DNA from: Arenicella xantha
Lineage (GTDB): Bacteria > Pseudomonadota > Gammaproteobacteria > Arenicellales > Arenicellaceae
Direction: 5' to 3'
Length of the DNA stretch: 64,000 nt
NCBI RefSeq assembly: GCF_003315245.1
Contig: NZ_QNRT01000001.1
Span: 750,963 to 814,962, forward strand
A program made the translations under genes and the position numbers. Shown piece after piece: positions 54,711 through 63,579 of the stretch (position 1 is the stretch's first letter; the number at the start of each line of letters is the position of its first letter). The notes under the pieces were generated by a model. That model saw nothing but the letters and a program-made list of their open reading frames with translations, did not search any database and was not told the origin of the DNA.

Positions 54711-57542
54711 CTACCGAAAACGGAAGTTAGCACTTAGGAATACGCGTGGACCAAGCAAATCATACGTTGATGGGAACGTATTACCTTGCTCTTGCTGATC
54801 ACCAATTTGAGTTGGCTCAGTGTCTAGTATGTTGTTAACACCGAAGTTCACTGAGAAGTCATCGCTGAACGCATACGTTGCAGCAAGATCTAAGTAAATT
54901 TCAGCATCAAGCTTATCAACTAAAATATCCGCACGGTTTGCATCTTGAGTAGCAATAGTATCATCGTCAACTGCACTTAAATAACGAATCAAACCAGTGA
55001 ATCCCCAAGGACCAGTATTCCAAGTTACACGAGTATTAACGATTAGCTCATTCAACGGAGAGCCACAAGTGTTACCAAAACTACCGGCACACTCATTAGT
55101 TCCAGCTAATTCAGCAACTGGAGTCACGTCAAAATCAAGCAAGTAAGTAGCTTTACTGTTGATTTCTAGAGTGGAACCTTCACCACCAAGACCGAAGTCC
55201 AGATCTTTAGTCCACCCAATGTTCAAGTCAACACCAGATGTTTCAAGTGATGAAATGTTCTCGTTAAGAACATTAACAATACCAACTTGACCGTCTGCAC
55301 GGCGAGTAACCGCTTGACAGAATGCTGAATTAATATCTTTAACTTGGTTGTAACAGATATCCAATACGTTGTTAACACTACCACCTAAGATGCTGATCGC
55401 GTTTTCAATTTGAATATCGAAATAATCAACAGTGATGTCTAGGTTTTCAGTAGGTTGGAAAACCGCACCCAAAGTAAATGTATCTGACTCTTCTTCAGAA
55501 AGATTAGTGTTACCACCAAACAAACCTTGAATCTGTGTATTTGCTTGAGAGAACACGCCAACTTGGCTCGCCGCTACACCAGTAGCCGCGCAAAGTGCTG
55601 CGTCAGTTGACGCTGGATCAAACCCGTCAGCTGAACATGGGTCAGTTGCACCTGGGAAGCCATTACCGCCACCGCTAAACAACTCAGCTACGTTTGGCGC
55701 ACGAACCGCACTTTGGAAACCTGCACGAAAACGCATTTTGTCAGTTGGAGCAAAAGACAATGCAGTCGCATACGAACTTACACCACCAATGTTAGAGTAG
55801 TCCGCATAACGATATGCGCCCCACGCTTCAACTTGGTCAGTAAGAGGCACTCGAATCTCAGTAAACAGCTCAGTAACGTCGAATCCACCAACAGTTGGGT
55901 TACCAGCGTTAAAACCAGCTACATCACCTGACGATAAAGCTGTATCAGGTTGGAAACGAGAGAAATCTTTACGGTATTCCAAACCAGCAACAACACCGAT
56001 TTGCTGATCAGTGGTTGGAAGTGATCCAACTAAGCCTGATACAGAACCTTGCCATACTTCTTGCGTAATGCTGGTTACGTTAATCGCACCAATACGAATG
56101 AAATCAGCTGCAGCTGCAGAGATATTGCCTTCACCGAAAATATTCAGTGGCACACAACCATTTGATGGGTCTTGACAAGCCAAACCATCATCAGTCACTA
56201 ATGCAGCTTGAAGTGAACGTGAACGTGAAATGTTACCGTTTTGAACTTGGATACGGTCTAGTACTGAACGACTGTAGTAACCGTCATAGCTCCAAACGTC
56301 GTTAATTTCGCCACTCAAGCCAACCAAAATACGGTTACCATCACGAGTATCGAGAGACTGACGTGAACCAACTTCAACCATACGACGACCAATGTAAGAA
56401 AGGGTCGCATTGTCATTACCGTTGATTACGCCGTCGCCATTTGTATCAGAACGAATGCCGTTCAAAGCAGACTGTACATCTGGTGCAAAGAATGGGCTAT
56501 CCGGGTTAACTGGCAAAGTAGTAAACCATGGAGTTGGAGCCAACTCTGAATCTACTTGGTTGCGCGAGAATGCTAACTCACTGTACAGTCTGGCTGATTC
56601 AGTCAGATCGTAGTGAGCCATTGCACTGATCAAATAACGCTCTTGTGGCAACTGTAAAAAGTTATCAGGAGCGTAGTTGAACGCATCACTTGAGGTATAA
56701 GGAGCGCCTGAGCCATCAGTATTAAAACGACCGAGAGTTTGGCCATTTGGTAGTGTTGGACCACCGAAGACACGTGTGCCAGGGATACCAGAAGAACCAC
56801 CAGGAACTAGTGCAGTATTGTCACTATTCTCAGTTAGAGCAAATTGCGAAAAATCACGCTCGCCTTGATAAACCGCCTCACGTTTTGAGAAGCTGGTGTA
56901 AACAGTAGCGTTACCACGACCGTCATCAAAGTTTCCGCCCATGGTCAAATCGATATTGACTTTCTCGGCATCGCCTTCGCTTGCAACATCATACAAACCG
57001 CTGATTTCAACACCTTCGAAATCATCAATAAGTTGGAAGTTTACAACCCCAGCTAATGCGTCAGAACCGTATACCGCTGATGCACCACCAGTTGTTACGT
57101 CAACCTGCTTGATCAATGAACCTGGAATAGAGTTAAGATCCACAACACCTGTTTGCGTTGCTGGGATGTAACGTCGACCATTTACAAGAACAAGCGTTCG
57201 AGCGGTACCCAAACCACGTAAATCAACACGTGCAGTACCATCACCTGGGTTATTCGAACTTGGTCCGAATGAAGGCAATGTTTGTGGCAATTCAGCCAAT
57301 TTTTGCTCAACGTTCAGGTTACCTGAAATTTTGAACTCTTCGCCAGAAACGACTGATACAGGAGTAACAGACGCTAAATCAGGACGTCGGATACGTGAAC
57401 CAGTAACGATTACTTCTTCAAGTGCCGTTGCTGTCTCAGCATCCTGTGCGAAAGCGACATTGCTCATGCCGGCAGACATCATAGTCGCTGAACTGACCGC
57501 TAGTGCAATCGCACTTTTTCTATATGGATTTTTGTAATTCAT
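54711..57542 (-). CDS. TonB-dependent outer-membrane receptor
   Basis: Large outer-membrane receptor of 943 residues. A signal peptide ends near residue 32 (VAFA-QDAE), a TonB box lies at 42-48 (EEVIVTG), the plug domain has VDLRGLGTARTLVLVNGRRY and GGASAVYGSDALAGVVNF, and a 22-strand-type barrel ends in FLSANFRFR. Several Cys pairs occur in extracellular-loop-like regions (e.g. CQDPSNGC, CAGSFGNTC). Length and plug resemble receptors for peptides or carbohydrates rather than siderophores, but the ligand is unknown. It is flanked by the modifying-enzyme cluster and by a peptide transporter/peptidase pair. A good AGAGGAAAGAG ribosome site precedes the ATG. Confidence 0.94.
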   Translation of the reverse strand: MNYKNPYRKSAIALAVSSATMMSAGMSNVAFAQDAETATALEEVIVTGSRIRRPDLASVTPVSVVSGEEFKISGNLNVEQKLAELPQTLPSFGPSSNNPGDGTARVDLRGLGTARTLVLVNGRRYIPATQTGVVDLNSIPGSLIKQVDVTTGGASAVYGSDALAGVVNFQLIDDFEGVEISGLYDVASEGDAEKVNIDLTMGGNFDDGRGNATVYTSFSKREAVYQGERDFSQFALTENSDNTALVPGGSSGIPGTRVFGGPTLPNGQTLGRFNTDGSGAPYTSSDAFNYAPDNFLQLPQERYLISAMAHYDLTESARLYSELAFSRNQVDSELAPTPWFTTLPVNPDSPFFAPDVQSALNGIRSDTNGDGVINGNDNATLSYIGRRMVEVGSRQSLDTRDGNRILVGLSGEINDVWSYDGYYSRSVLDRIQVQNGNISRSRSLQAALVTDDGLACQDPSNGCVPLNIFGEGNISAAAADFIRIGAINVTSITQEVWQGSVSGLVGSLPTTDQQIGVVAGLEYRKDFSRFQPDTALSSGDVAGFNAGNPTVGGFDVTELFTEIRVPLTDQVEAWGAYRYADYSNIGGVSSYATALSFAPTDKMRFRAGFQSAVRAPNVAELFSGGGNGFPGATDPCSADGFDPASTDAALCAATGVAASQVGVFSQANTQIQGLFGGNTNLSEEESDTFTLGAVFQPTENLDITVDYFDIQIENAISILGGSVNNVLDICYNQVKDINSAFCQAVTRRADGQVGIVNVLNENISSLETSGVDLNIGWTKDLDFGLGGEGSTLEINSKATYLLDFDVTPVAELAGTNECAGSFGNTCGSPLNELIVNTRVTWNTGPWGFTGLIRYLSAVDDDTIATQDANRADILVDKLDAEIYLDLAATYAFSDDFSVNFGVNNILDTEPTQIGDQQEQGNTFPSTYDLLGPRVFLSANFRFR

Positions 57543-57681
57543 ACACTCTTTCCTCTAATTAGGTTTATGTAAGACTTTTAACGCAATCAAACATGCACAG
57601 ACCACAATGAACAAAAACGTTGAAATGGGAAAAGTTATTCACGTATTGATGATTGAGTCAGAACACACGCGCCCAAGCGAA

Positions 57682-57695
57682 GTACAACGTTGTAC
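57682..57695. promoter_or_regulatory. Palindromic candidate operator upstream of the TonB receptor
   Basis: GTACAACGTTGTAC is a perfect 14-bp palindrome with the central CG typical of LacI-family operators. Partly matching arms (CCCAAGCG / CGCTCGGG) extend it. It lies 140 bp upstream of the receptor ATG. No LacI-type gene is in the window. Confidence 0.45.
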
Positions 57696-58003
57696 GCTCG
57701 GGTCGATTGCCTAACTAGGAAAGCACACTCGTGGAAGCATCAATCTCTCCTAATTTGTTACCAGCTTATTACAGACGGGTTAATAAGACAATGTTTTTGC
57801 CGCGCCAGACTGGACTGTCTGTTTGTGCCAACACTAACACCAAAACGACTTTGACAGTTACTACCCACACCCTCAAACAGAACACAATAAGTCATTGTAT
57901 TGAAACAATATTTTTACATTTGCGTGATTTGCTAATGATCGCTGACAAGGCGTAAAACCGTGAAAGATAATTACATTCAAAAAAACACAAACCGAGAGCG
58001 TGA

Positions 58004-58107
58004 ATCTACTGCGAAAACACACCATATTTAGTGAATAATGTGCGGTTATTCAGGCGATATCCGCAGTAGATGCGACGCTCAATTAAGTTGGTGACAATAA
58101 CACCAAC
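58004..58107. repeat. Cluster of inverted repeats (possible structured RNA or multi-site operator)
   Basis: Outer perfect 10-bp inverted repeat ATCTACTGCG (58004-58013) / CGCAGTAGAT (58062-58071) encloses a 7-bp hairpin TGAATAA/TTATTCA (58032-58052). A second hairpin GTTGGTG/CACCAAC with a 7-nt loop follows (58087-58107). No T run follows, so it is not a terminator. Confidence 0.6.
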
Positions 58108-58591
58108 AAATCATCACCAATCCGACTAATCAAACCACTCGAACGATCCAATTCCAAACCAACAAGGTGGCACCAACCCAACTGATATTACAACACCCAA
58201 TCCGCACCGGCAAAAACGACTCAAATGCGCACCACGAAAGGAATGCCGCACCTCAAGCAAACCTCATCGCCACCGACTACACATTCAGCAATCCACGTTA
58301 ACTAATATTTCCATTATGGGTTTCACACTGATCAAATTCAAAAACACACACATTTCACATCTCACGACGGATTGACTCAAGCCAGCACCCGAGCGCAGAG
58401 AAAGTAACGCGGCAAACTGCGTGATTTGTGATATTTTCTTGCTGTTGCGGTTCGATCAACGCCGATTTTGGCTCGCGATGATTGTACTAACCTGCTTTCG
58501 CTCTGGGTCTTATCTCACTTGCTATTCGAGAAAATTGAAGACTGCTGAATGCGCGAAAGCTTTGAATTTAAAAATAAAAATAGGTAAACCT

Positions 58592-60094
58592 ATGAATCAA
58601 CCAGCAAATAGCTCACTGAACACCTCGTTCTTTGGCCACCCAAAGGGATTACAAACTCTGTTCTTCACCGAAATGTGGGAACGCATGAGTTACTACGGAA
58701 TGCGCGTTCTACTCGTGCTTTATATGACCGCCTCAATGCAAGAAGGCGGCTTACAACTAACTGTCGCCGCCGCCGGTGCGATATATGGGCTTTATACTGG
58801 CTCGGTTTATTTCATGGGCCTACCCGGAGGCTGGATTGCGGATCGCTTAATAGGCGGGCAAAAAGCAATTTGGTATGGCGGCATCATCATTATGCTCGGG
58901 CATATTATTTTAGCCATTCCAATTGAAGGAACGTTCTTTATTGGTTTGATCTTCGTGGTGCTCGGCACAGGGCTCTTAAAACCGAACATTAGCGCGGTGG
59001 TTGGTCAGCTCTATTCTATAGAGGACAAGCGTCGCGACGCCGGATATGCCATTTACTACATGGGCATCAACCTAGGTTCGTTTATTGGCTACATCGTCTG
59101 CGGCTACTTGTCTACCGCCTACGGTTGGCATTGGGCGTTTGGCGCCGCGGCCGTGGGTATGGCAATCGGCCTCATTCAGTACCGAAAGACTATTGGCAAC
59201 CTAGAAGGTGTAAGCGCTGAACCGGTGGATCGTTTGTCGAGCACCGCAGACCGCAACAGCCGCCTAACAATCGGTGCACTTCTGTTGGTATTAGCCGTCG
59301 TTACTTGGCTGATGATGACCGGCAAACTGGTTTTCAACCCAGTCCAACTCGCTGAAAGCGTGGCGATCATTTTCACTGCGGTATTCGCGATTTATTTCGC
59401 TGCTATTTATTTTCTGGGCAAGCTGGATGGGCGCGAAAAACGCGGCATGATAGCGCTCTTATTGGTGTGCGTTGCATCCGCCTGCTTTTGGTCAGGATTC
59501 GAACAAGCCGGCTCAACATTGAACTTATTTGCACAAGACTACACCGACCGCATGATCGGCACTTTCGAGATTCCGACCGGATGGTTTGGTTCGGCAAATG
59601 CGCTGTTTATCGTGCTACTTACACCGTTCTTCGCCGCAATTTGGATCAACCTAGGCAAGCGCATGGTGTCGCCCGCCTATGGTATTAAATGTGCGGTTGG
59701 CCTAATGATTATGGCTAGTGGCTTTATTGTGATGTTTTTCGCTGCGCAGATTGCTGCCGCCGGACTTAAAGCAGCACCATTCTGGTTAATCTTAGTGTAT
59801 TTCCTGCATACCGTTGGCGAGCTTTGCTTGAGCCCAATGGCGTTAAGCGCAGTAAGTAAATTATCTCCACGCCGCTTTGTTGGCCAACTGATGGGCGTCT
59901 TCGTATTGACTTATTCGATCGGCAACATCATCGCGGGCTTGTTAGCTGGAAACTTTGATCCGAACAATGTTGCCGAAATGCCTAGCTTGTATATGCAAAT
60001 CGCCACCTTCAGCATTGGTATTGGTGCCGTCATTCTATTGCTTGGCATGTTTACCAAGAAATGGGAAAAAGAAGTCGAAATGACTGAAAGCTAG
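58592..60094 (+). CDS. Proton-dependent oligopeptide transporter (POT/PTR family)
   Basis: Inner-membrane di/tripeptide-proton symporter of 500 residues from the ATG at 58592, which has TAGGT upstream; the longer open frame to 58421 adds sequence unlike the family. The proton-coupling motif is FTEMWERMSYYGMRVLLVLYM (ExxER), and GGWIADRLIGGQKAIWYGG, YMGINLGSFIGY and FWSGFEQAGSTLNLF are typical of DtpA/B-like proteins. It lies 34 nt before the ACE-like peptidase gene, so the two form an operon for peptide release and uptake. Confidence 0.94.
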   Translation: MNQPANSSLNTSFFGHPKGLQTLFFTEMWERMSYYGMRVLLVLYMTASMQEGGLQLTVAAAGAIYGLYTGSVYFMGLPGGWIADRLIGGQKAIWYGGIIIMLGHIILAIPIEGTFFIGLIFVVLGTGLLKPNISAVVGQLYSIEDKRRDAGYAIYYMGINLGSFIGYIVCGYLSTAYGWHWAFGAAAVGMAIGLIQYRKTIGNLEGVSAEPVDRLSSTADRNSRLTIGALLLVLAVVTWLMMTGKLVFNPVQLAESVAIIFTAVFAIYFAAIYFLGKLDGREKRGMIALLLVCVASACFWSGFEQAGSTLNLFAQDYTDRMIGTFEIPTGWFGSANALFIVLLTPFFAAIWINLGKRMVSPAYGIKCAVGLMIMASGFIVMFFAAQIAAAGLKAAPFWLILVYFLHTVGELCLSPMALSAVSKLSPRRFVGQLMGVFVLTYSIGNIIAGLLAGNFDPNNVAEMPSLYMQIATFSIGIGAVILLLGMFTKKWEKEVEMTES

Positions 60095-60128
60095 TCGTTA
60101 ATTCGGACCAGTTTACTCGGAGAATATT

Positions 60129-61943
60129 ATGAATTTAAAACATTATTCCTATGCGCTAGCAACAGCACTAAGCTTGGCTTGCGCAACCACGGCAGCACAG
60201 GCCGATGACCATAAACAACCCAAGGAATCCGCCAAAGAATTTGTCGACCGCGTTGAAAAAGAAGGCCTCGAACTCGCTAAAGAGGTCGAAGCCGCGTACT
60301 GGGTTCGCAGCACCTACATCACCGGTGATACAGGTGTGTTGGCCGCGAAAGCTGGTGAACGCTCACTGGCATTTGAGAGTCGCGTAGTCAATCAAGCCAA
60401 GCAATACAAAGGCACTGACATGGCCCCAGATACCGCGCGTGCAATCGAACTGATGCTGCGTGGTTCTGCGGCTCCGGCGCCAGACGACGCCGCACTTCGG
60501 TCTGAACTCGCACAAGTGCTGACCGATATGGAAGGCGCCTACGGCTCAGGAAAATACTGCAACGAAGCTGGCGAATGTCGTGAACTACAAGAACTCGAGG
60601 CCGTGCTAGCTGACTCACGTGATTATGATGAACTATTAGATGTTTGGCGTGGTTGGCGCACGGTATCCCCAGCTTATCGCGATGACTACCAACGATTCGT
60701 CGAGCTTGGTAATCAAGGCGCTAAAGATGCCGGCTTTGCCAACTTAGCTGAAGCATGGAAGTCAAACTACGATATGACTGGCGCTGAATTCACCATTGAA
60801 GCACGGCGCTTATGGGATCAAGTAAAACCGTTCTATGAAGAGCTACATTGCCATGTTCGCGCCAAGCTTAGTGAGCAATATGGTGCCGACAAAGTACCAT
60901 TAGACCAACCAATTCCAGCACATTTGCTAGGAAATATGTGGTCACAAACGTGGGAAAATATCTATCCGATCATGGAGCCTCACGCTGGCGTTGCTTCACT
61001 AGACGTAACCGCCGCATTGAAAGAGCAAGGCTATGATGAACTCAAAATGGTACAGACCGCAGAAGGCTTTTTCACCTCGCTAGGACTGCCAGAACTACCC
61101 GAGAGCTTCTATAAGAATTCATTGATCAAAAAGCCTCGCGACCGCAACGTCGTATGCCATGCCAGTGCATGGGATTTAGATAATGGTAATGATCCTCGCA
61201 TTAAGCAATGCGTTGAAGTCACGGAAGAGCAGTTTGGCACTTTGCACCATGAATTGGGCCATATCTATTACTACCTGATGTACAAGGACCTACCACCAAT
61301 TTTCAAAGGCGGCGCGCACGATGGTTTCCACGAAGCAATCGGCGACACCATTCAACTATCGATGACACCTAGCTACTTGCAAGCGAAGGGACTGATCGAC
61401 GAGGTAGAAGAAAGCCCAGAAGCCACGCTGAATAAACAAATGAAGCTGGCACTCGAGAAAATTGCCTTCTTACCGTTCGGTAAAATGATCGATGAGTGGC
61501 GTTGGAAAGTGTTCTCAGGCGAAATATCCGTCGATGACTACAACCAAGGTTGGTGGGACTTGCGCACCGAATATCAAGGCGTCGCGGCACCGGTTGAGCG
61601 CAGCGAAGCTGACTTTGATGCCGGCGCCAAATACCATATTCCGGGCAATACTCCATACACCCGATACTTCCTGTCTTTTATCATGCAGTTCCAATTTCAC
61701 AAGGCGCTATGTGAAAAAGCTGGCCACACTGGCCCACTGCATGAGTGTTCAATCTACCAGAACAAAGATGCAGGCAAAGCATTAGGTGAGATGCTAGCAA
61801 TGGGTCAGAGCAAACCATGGCCTGATGCGATGGAAGCTCTAACCGGTCAACGTAAAATGGATGCAAGCGCAATTATCGACTACTTTGCGCCACTCAACGC
61901 CTACTTGAAGGAACAAAATCAAGGTCGTCAATGCGGCTGGTAG
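60129..61943 (+). CDS. Peptidyl-dipeptidase, peptidase family M2 (ACE-like)
   Basis: Exported zinc metallopeptidase, 604 residues, homologous to angiotensin-converting enzyme, which removes dipeptides from peptide C-termini. A signal peptide ends at AQA-DDH. Zinc ligands are H374 and H378 (HHELGHIYYY) and E402 (GFHEAIGD), with the 28-residue spacing known for ACE. DLPPIFKGGAHDGFHEAIGD is the family signature, and YHIPGNTPYTRYFLSFIMQFQFHK is the substrate/chloride region. It should act in the periplasm and feed dipeptides to the transporter encoded just upstream. Confidence 0.95.
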   Translation: MNLKHYSYALATALSLACATTAAQADDHKQPKESAKEFVDRVEKEGLELAKEVEAAYWVRSTYITGDTGVLAAKAGERSLAFESRVVNQAKQYKGTDMAPDTARAIELMLRGSAAPAPDDAALRSELAQVLTDMEGAYGSGKYCNEAGECRELQELEAVLADSRDYDELLDVWRGWRTVSPAYRDDYQRFVELGNQGAKDAGFANLAEAWKSNYDMTGAEFTIEARRLWDQVKPFYEELHCHVRAKLSEQYGADKVPLDQPIPAHLLGNMWSQTWENIYPIMEPHAGVASLDVTAALKEQGYDELKMVQTAEGFFTSLGLPELPESFYKNSLIKKPRDRNVVCHASAWDLDNGNDPRIKQCVEVTEEQFGTLHHELGHIYYYLMYKDLPPIFKGGAHDGFHEAIGDTIQLSMTPSYLQAKGLIDEVEESPEATLNKQMKLALEKIAFLPFGKMIDEWRWKVFSGEISVDDYNQGWWDLRTEYQGVAAPVERSEADFDAGAKYHIPGNTPYTRYFLSFIMQFQFHKALCEKAGHTGPLHECSIYQNKDAGKALGEMLAMGQSKPWPDAMEALTGQRKMDASAIIDYFAPLNAYLKEQNQGRQCGW

Positions 61944-61953
61944 GTTATTAAAT

Positions 61954-61988
61954 AAAGCCCCCACTCTAGATCGTAGAGTGGGGGCTTT
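61954..61988 (+). terminator. Intrinsic terminator of the transporter-peptidase operon
   Basis: Perfect 15-bp stem (AAAGCCCCCACTCTA / TAGAGTGGGGGCTTT) with a 5-nt loop, followed by TATTTTG, 10 nt after the peptidase stop. Confidence 0.93.
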
Positions 61989-62212
61989 TATTTTGTATAA
62001 GCCACTATTTAATACGCCCTACCCCCACAGCTCTCAATAGCACATAAGACTGAGCAGCTCTCTTGCCGAGCCCCAGCGCTGGGCACATCACCGCCACATA
62101 AACACACCACTAGGCTTGTCTTTATGTCGCCCTCATGGCAATCTCCCGCTTTCACTGAAACGCAATTCAAACGCTAGGACACCGCCGTCACTAGCCAACT
62201 TTGGGCTCCGCT

Positions 62213-62812
62213 ATGACCTTTATTTCTGCTGCATTGCTGCTGTTCCTAGTCATGGATCCGCTGGGTAACATTCCGCTTTACCTCACGGCCCTTAAAAACG
62301 TAGACCCGCGTCGTAGACTAAAGGTAATCATGCGTGAGCTATTGATTGCACTACTGGTCATGGTGGTGTTTTTGTTCTCAGGCCAGGCCTTTTTATCAGC
62401 GCTACACATCTCTGAGCCGGCCTTAACCGCCACCGGTGGGGTAATCCTATTTTTGATTGCGATCAAAATGATCTTTCCGCCGGAGTCGTTAGTTGACCCT
62501 AAAAATGAGGAAGAGCCGTTTATCGTACCGCTCGCCATTCCTTACGTAGCGGGTCCATCCGCCTTAGCCACATTGCTGCTCATCATGAACGGCGAACCCG
62601 AAAAATGGCTAACTTGGCTCGGTGCGTTACTTGCCGCGTGGGTTGTAACGGGTTTAATTCTGCTTGCTGCAGGTCCCTTGGCTCGCATTTTACGCAACCG
62701 CGGCTTAATCGCAATCGAGCGATTAATGGGCATGATCTTAGTGGCGATTGCCATTCAAATGCTCATGAATGGCATCGCCGAATTTGTCGAAGTATTAGCC
62801 GTTAAGCCTTAG
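62213..62812 (+). CDS. MarC-family inner-membrane protein
   Basis: Integral membrane protein of 199 residues with six hydrophobic segments, of the MarC/YchE/YhgN family. The motif MDPLGNIPLYLTAL follows the first segment, and PFIVPLAIPYVAGPSALATLLL and ERLMGMILVAIAIQM are family features. The role is unknown, and the old link to multiple antibiotic resistance is not supported. ATG at 62213 preferred over a TTG at 62201. A 12-bp palindrome CCCAGCGCTGGG (62072-62083) lies upstream. Its last 11 bp overlap the opposing zapG end. Confidence 0.9.
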   Translation: MTFISAALLLFLVMDPLGNIPLYLTALKNVDPRRRLKVIMRELLIALLVMVVFLFSGQAFLSALHISEPALTATGGVILFLIAIKMIFPPESLVDPKNEEEPFIVPLAIPYVAGPSALATLLLIMNGEPEKWLTWLGALLAAWVVTGLILLAAGPLARILRNRGLIAIERLMGMILVAIAIQMLMNGIAEFVEVLAVKP

Positions 62813-63323
62813 GCTTTGTTGGCGCCGGGTTCTTGTCGCCCGCGACCTTATTCGCAATGTCATTCGCTTTGGCCGGTGCAGCCTTGGATGCAGTCGCCGG
62901 CTTGGCTGGCTCAGTAGACTTAACTTGCTCAGCAGGCTTATCGTTACCAGCTGTTGCGGTACCGACTACTGAATCAACATTGGCCGGCTTAACCCCGGAC
63001 GCATCGTCTAACTTTATGGTTTTGTCCATAGGCGAACGCTGGTCAGCTAATGCCGCCGCTGCGCTGTCTGGGCGACACAATGATGTCGCGCCAATAGACA
63101 GATGCTGATACAGGTCTTGATACTGCTCTGTCATATCCTTGAACTTTTTTGAGGTCTCTTCAAAGTGACGCTCGACCTCGGCTTGATACTCATCGTACTC
63201 TTGTTGAACGTTTTTGGGAGACGCTGAGCCGCTTCTGATCTTATTGACTAGCAGCATGACCAGCACACCAAACACCACGCCAAATACAAATACAGCAATA
63301 AATTGTAATAATTCTGATTCCAT
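62802..63323 (-). CDS. zapG: ZapG/YhcB-family (DUF1043) membrane-anchored coiled-coil protein
   Basis: Inner-membrane protein of 173 residues from the ATG at 63323. One N-terminal membrane helix (FIAVFVFGVVFGVLVMLLV) is followed by a coiled coil (QQEYDEYQAEVERHFEETSKKFKDMTEQYQDLYQHL), the DUF1043 core, linked in E. coli to cell division and envelope growth. A Pro/Ala/Lys-rich, disordered tail (~80 residues) extends it. The open frame continues upstream to 63530, but that sequence is not family-like. It is divergent from prc, as often seen near yhcB. Confidence 0.88.
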   Translation of the reverse strand: MESELLQFIAVFVFGVVFGVLVMLLVNKIRSGSASPKNVQQEYDEYQAEVERHFEETSKKFKDMTEQYQDLYQHLSIGATSLCRPDSAAAALADQRSPMDKTIKLDDASGVKPANVDSVVGTATAGNDKPAEQVKSTEPAKPATASKAAPAKANDIANKVAGDKNPAPTKPKA

Positions 63324-63514
63324 CTTGATCTCTAAAGGGGTAAAACTAGTATAGTTGCAAGCAAGTGTACGAAAACAATACCAATTAAGATACGCGCCCT
63401 CACCGCTTGAGCGCTTGTTTTTACGATTCTTTACGTAAAGACAGTGAATGCTCCAAAGCCAATGATACGCTTGCAACGTGTCTAGGGGATTACCGTTTCG
63501 AAATAGTAACCAAT

Positions 63515-63540
63515 TTGTACACACGCGCATCCTCTATAAT
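63515..63540 (+). promoter_or_regulatory. Candidate promoter of prc
   Basis: A perfect -10 TATAAT (63535-63540) lies 40 nt before the prc ATG. Upstream elements are weak: TTGTAC at 63515 is only 14 nt away, and an ATTTG at 63513 would give a longer spacing. The palindrome CTTTACGTAAAG (63429-63440) lies further upstream. Confidence 0.4.
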
Positions 63541-63579
63541 GGTGGAGCGTGTCACTAATGACGTCTGTTGGAAGATTTG

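Larger units (their letters stand above)
57543..58591. other. One-kilobase regulatory region between TonB receptor and peptide transporter
   Basis: No gene of plausible quality lies here on either strand. It must hold the divergent promoters. Contents seen: a perfect 14-bp palindrome (57682-57695), and a cluster of inverted repeats at 58004-58107. The part from ~58100 to 58420 is unusually rich in A and C on the plus strand with repeated CACCAAC-like words. Confidence 0.7.

Noticed and set aside
57731-57955. A 74-codon frame between the TonB receptor and the transporter, considered as a peptide precursor for the modifying enzymes
   Set aside because: The start is GTG with no good ribosome site, composition is unlike a leader-core peptide and it lies in a regulatory region.
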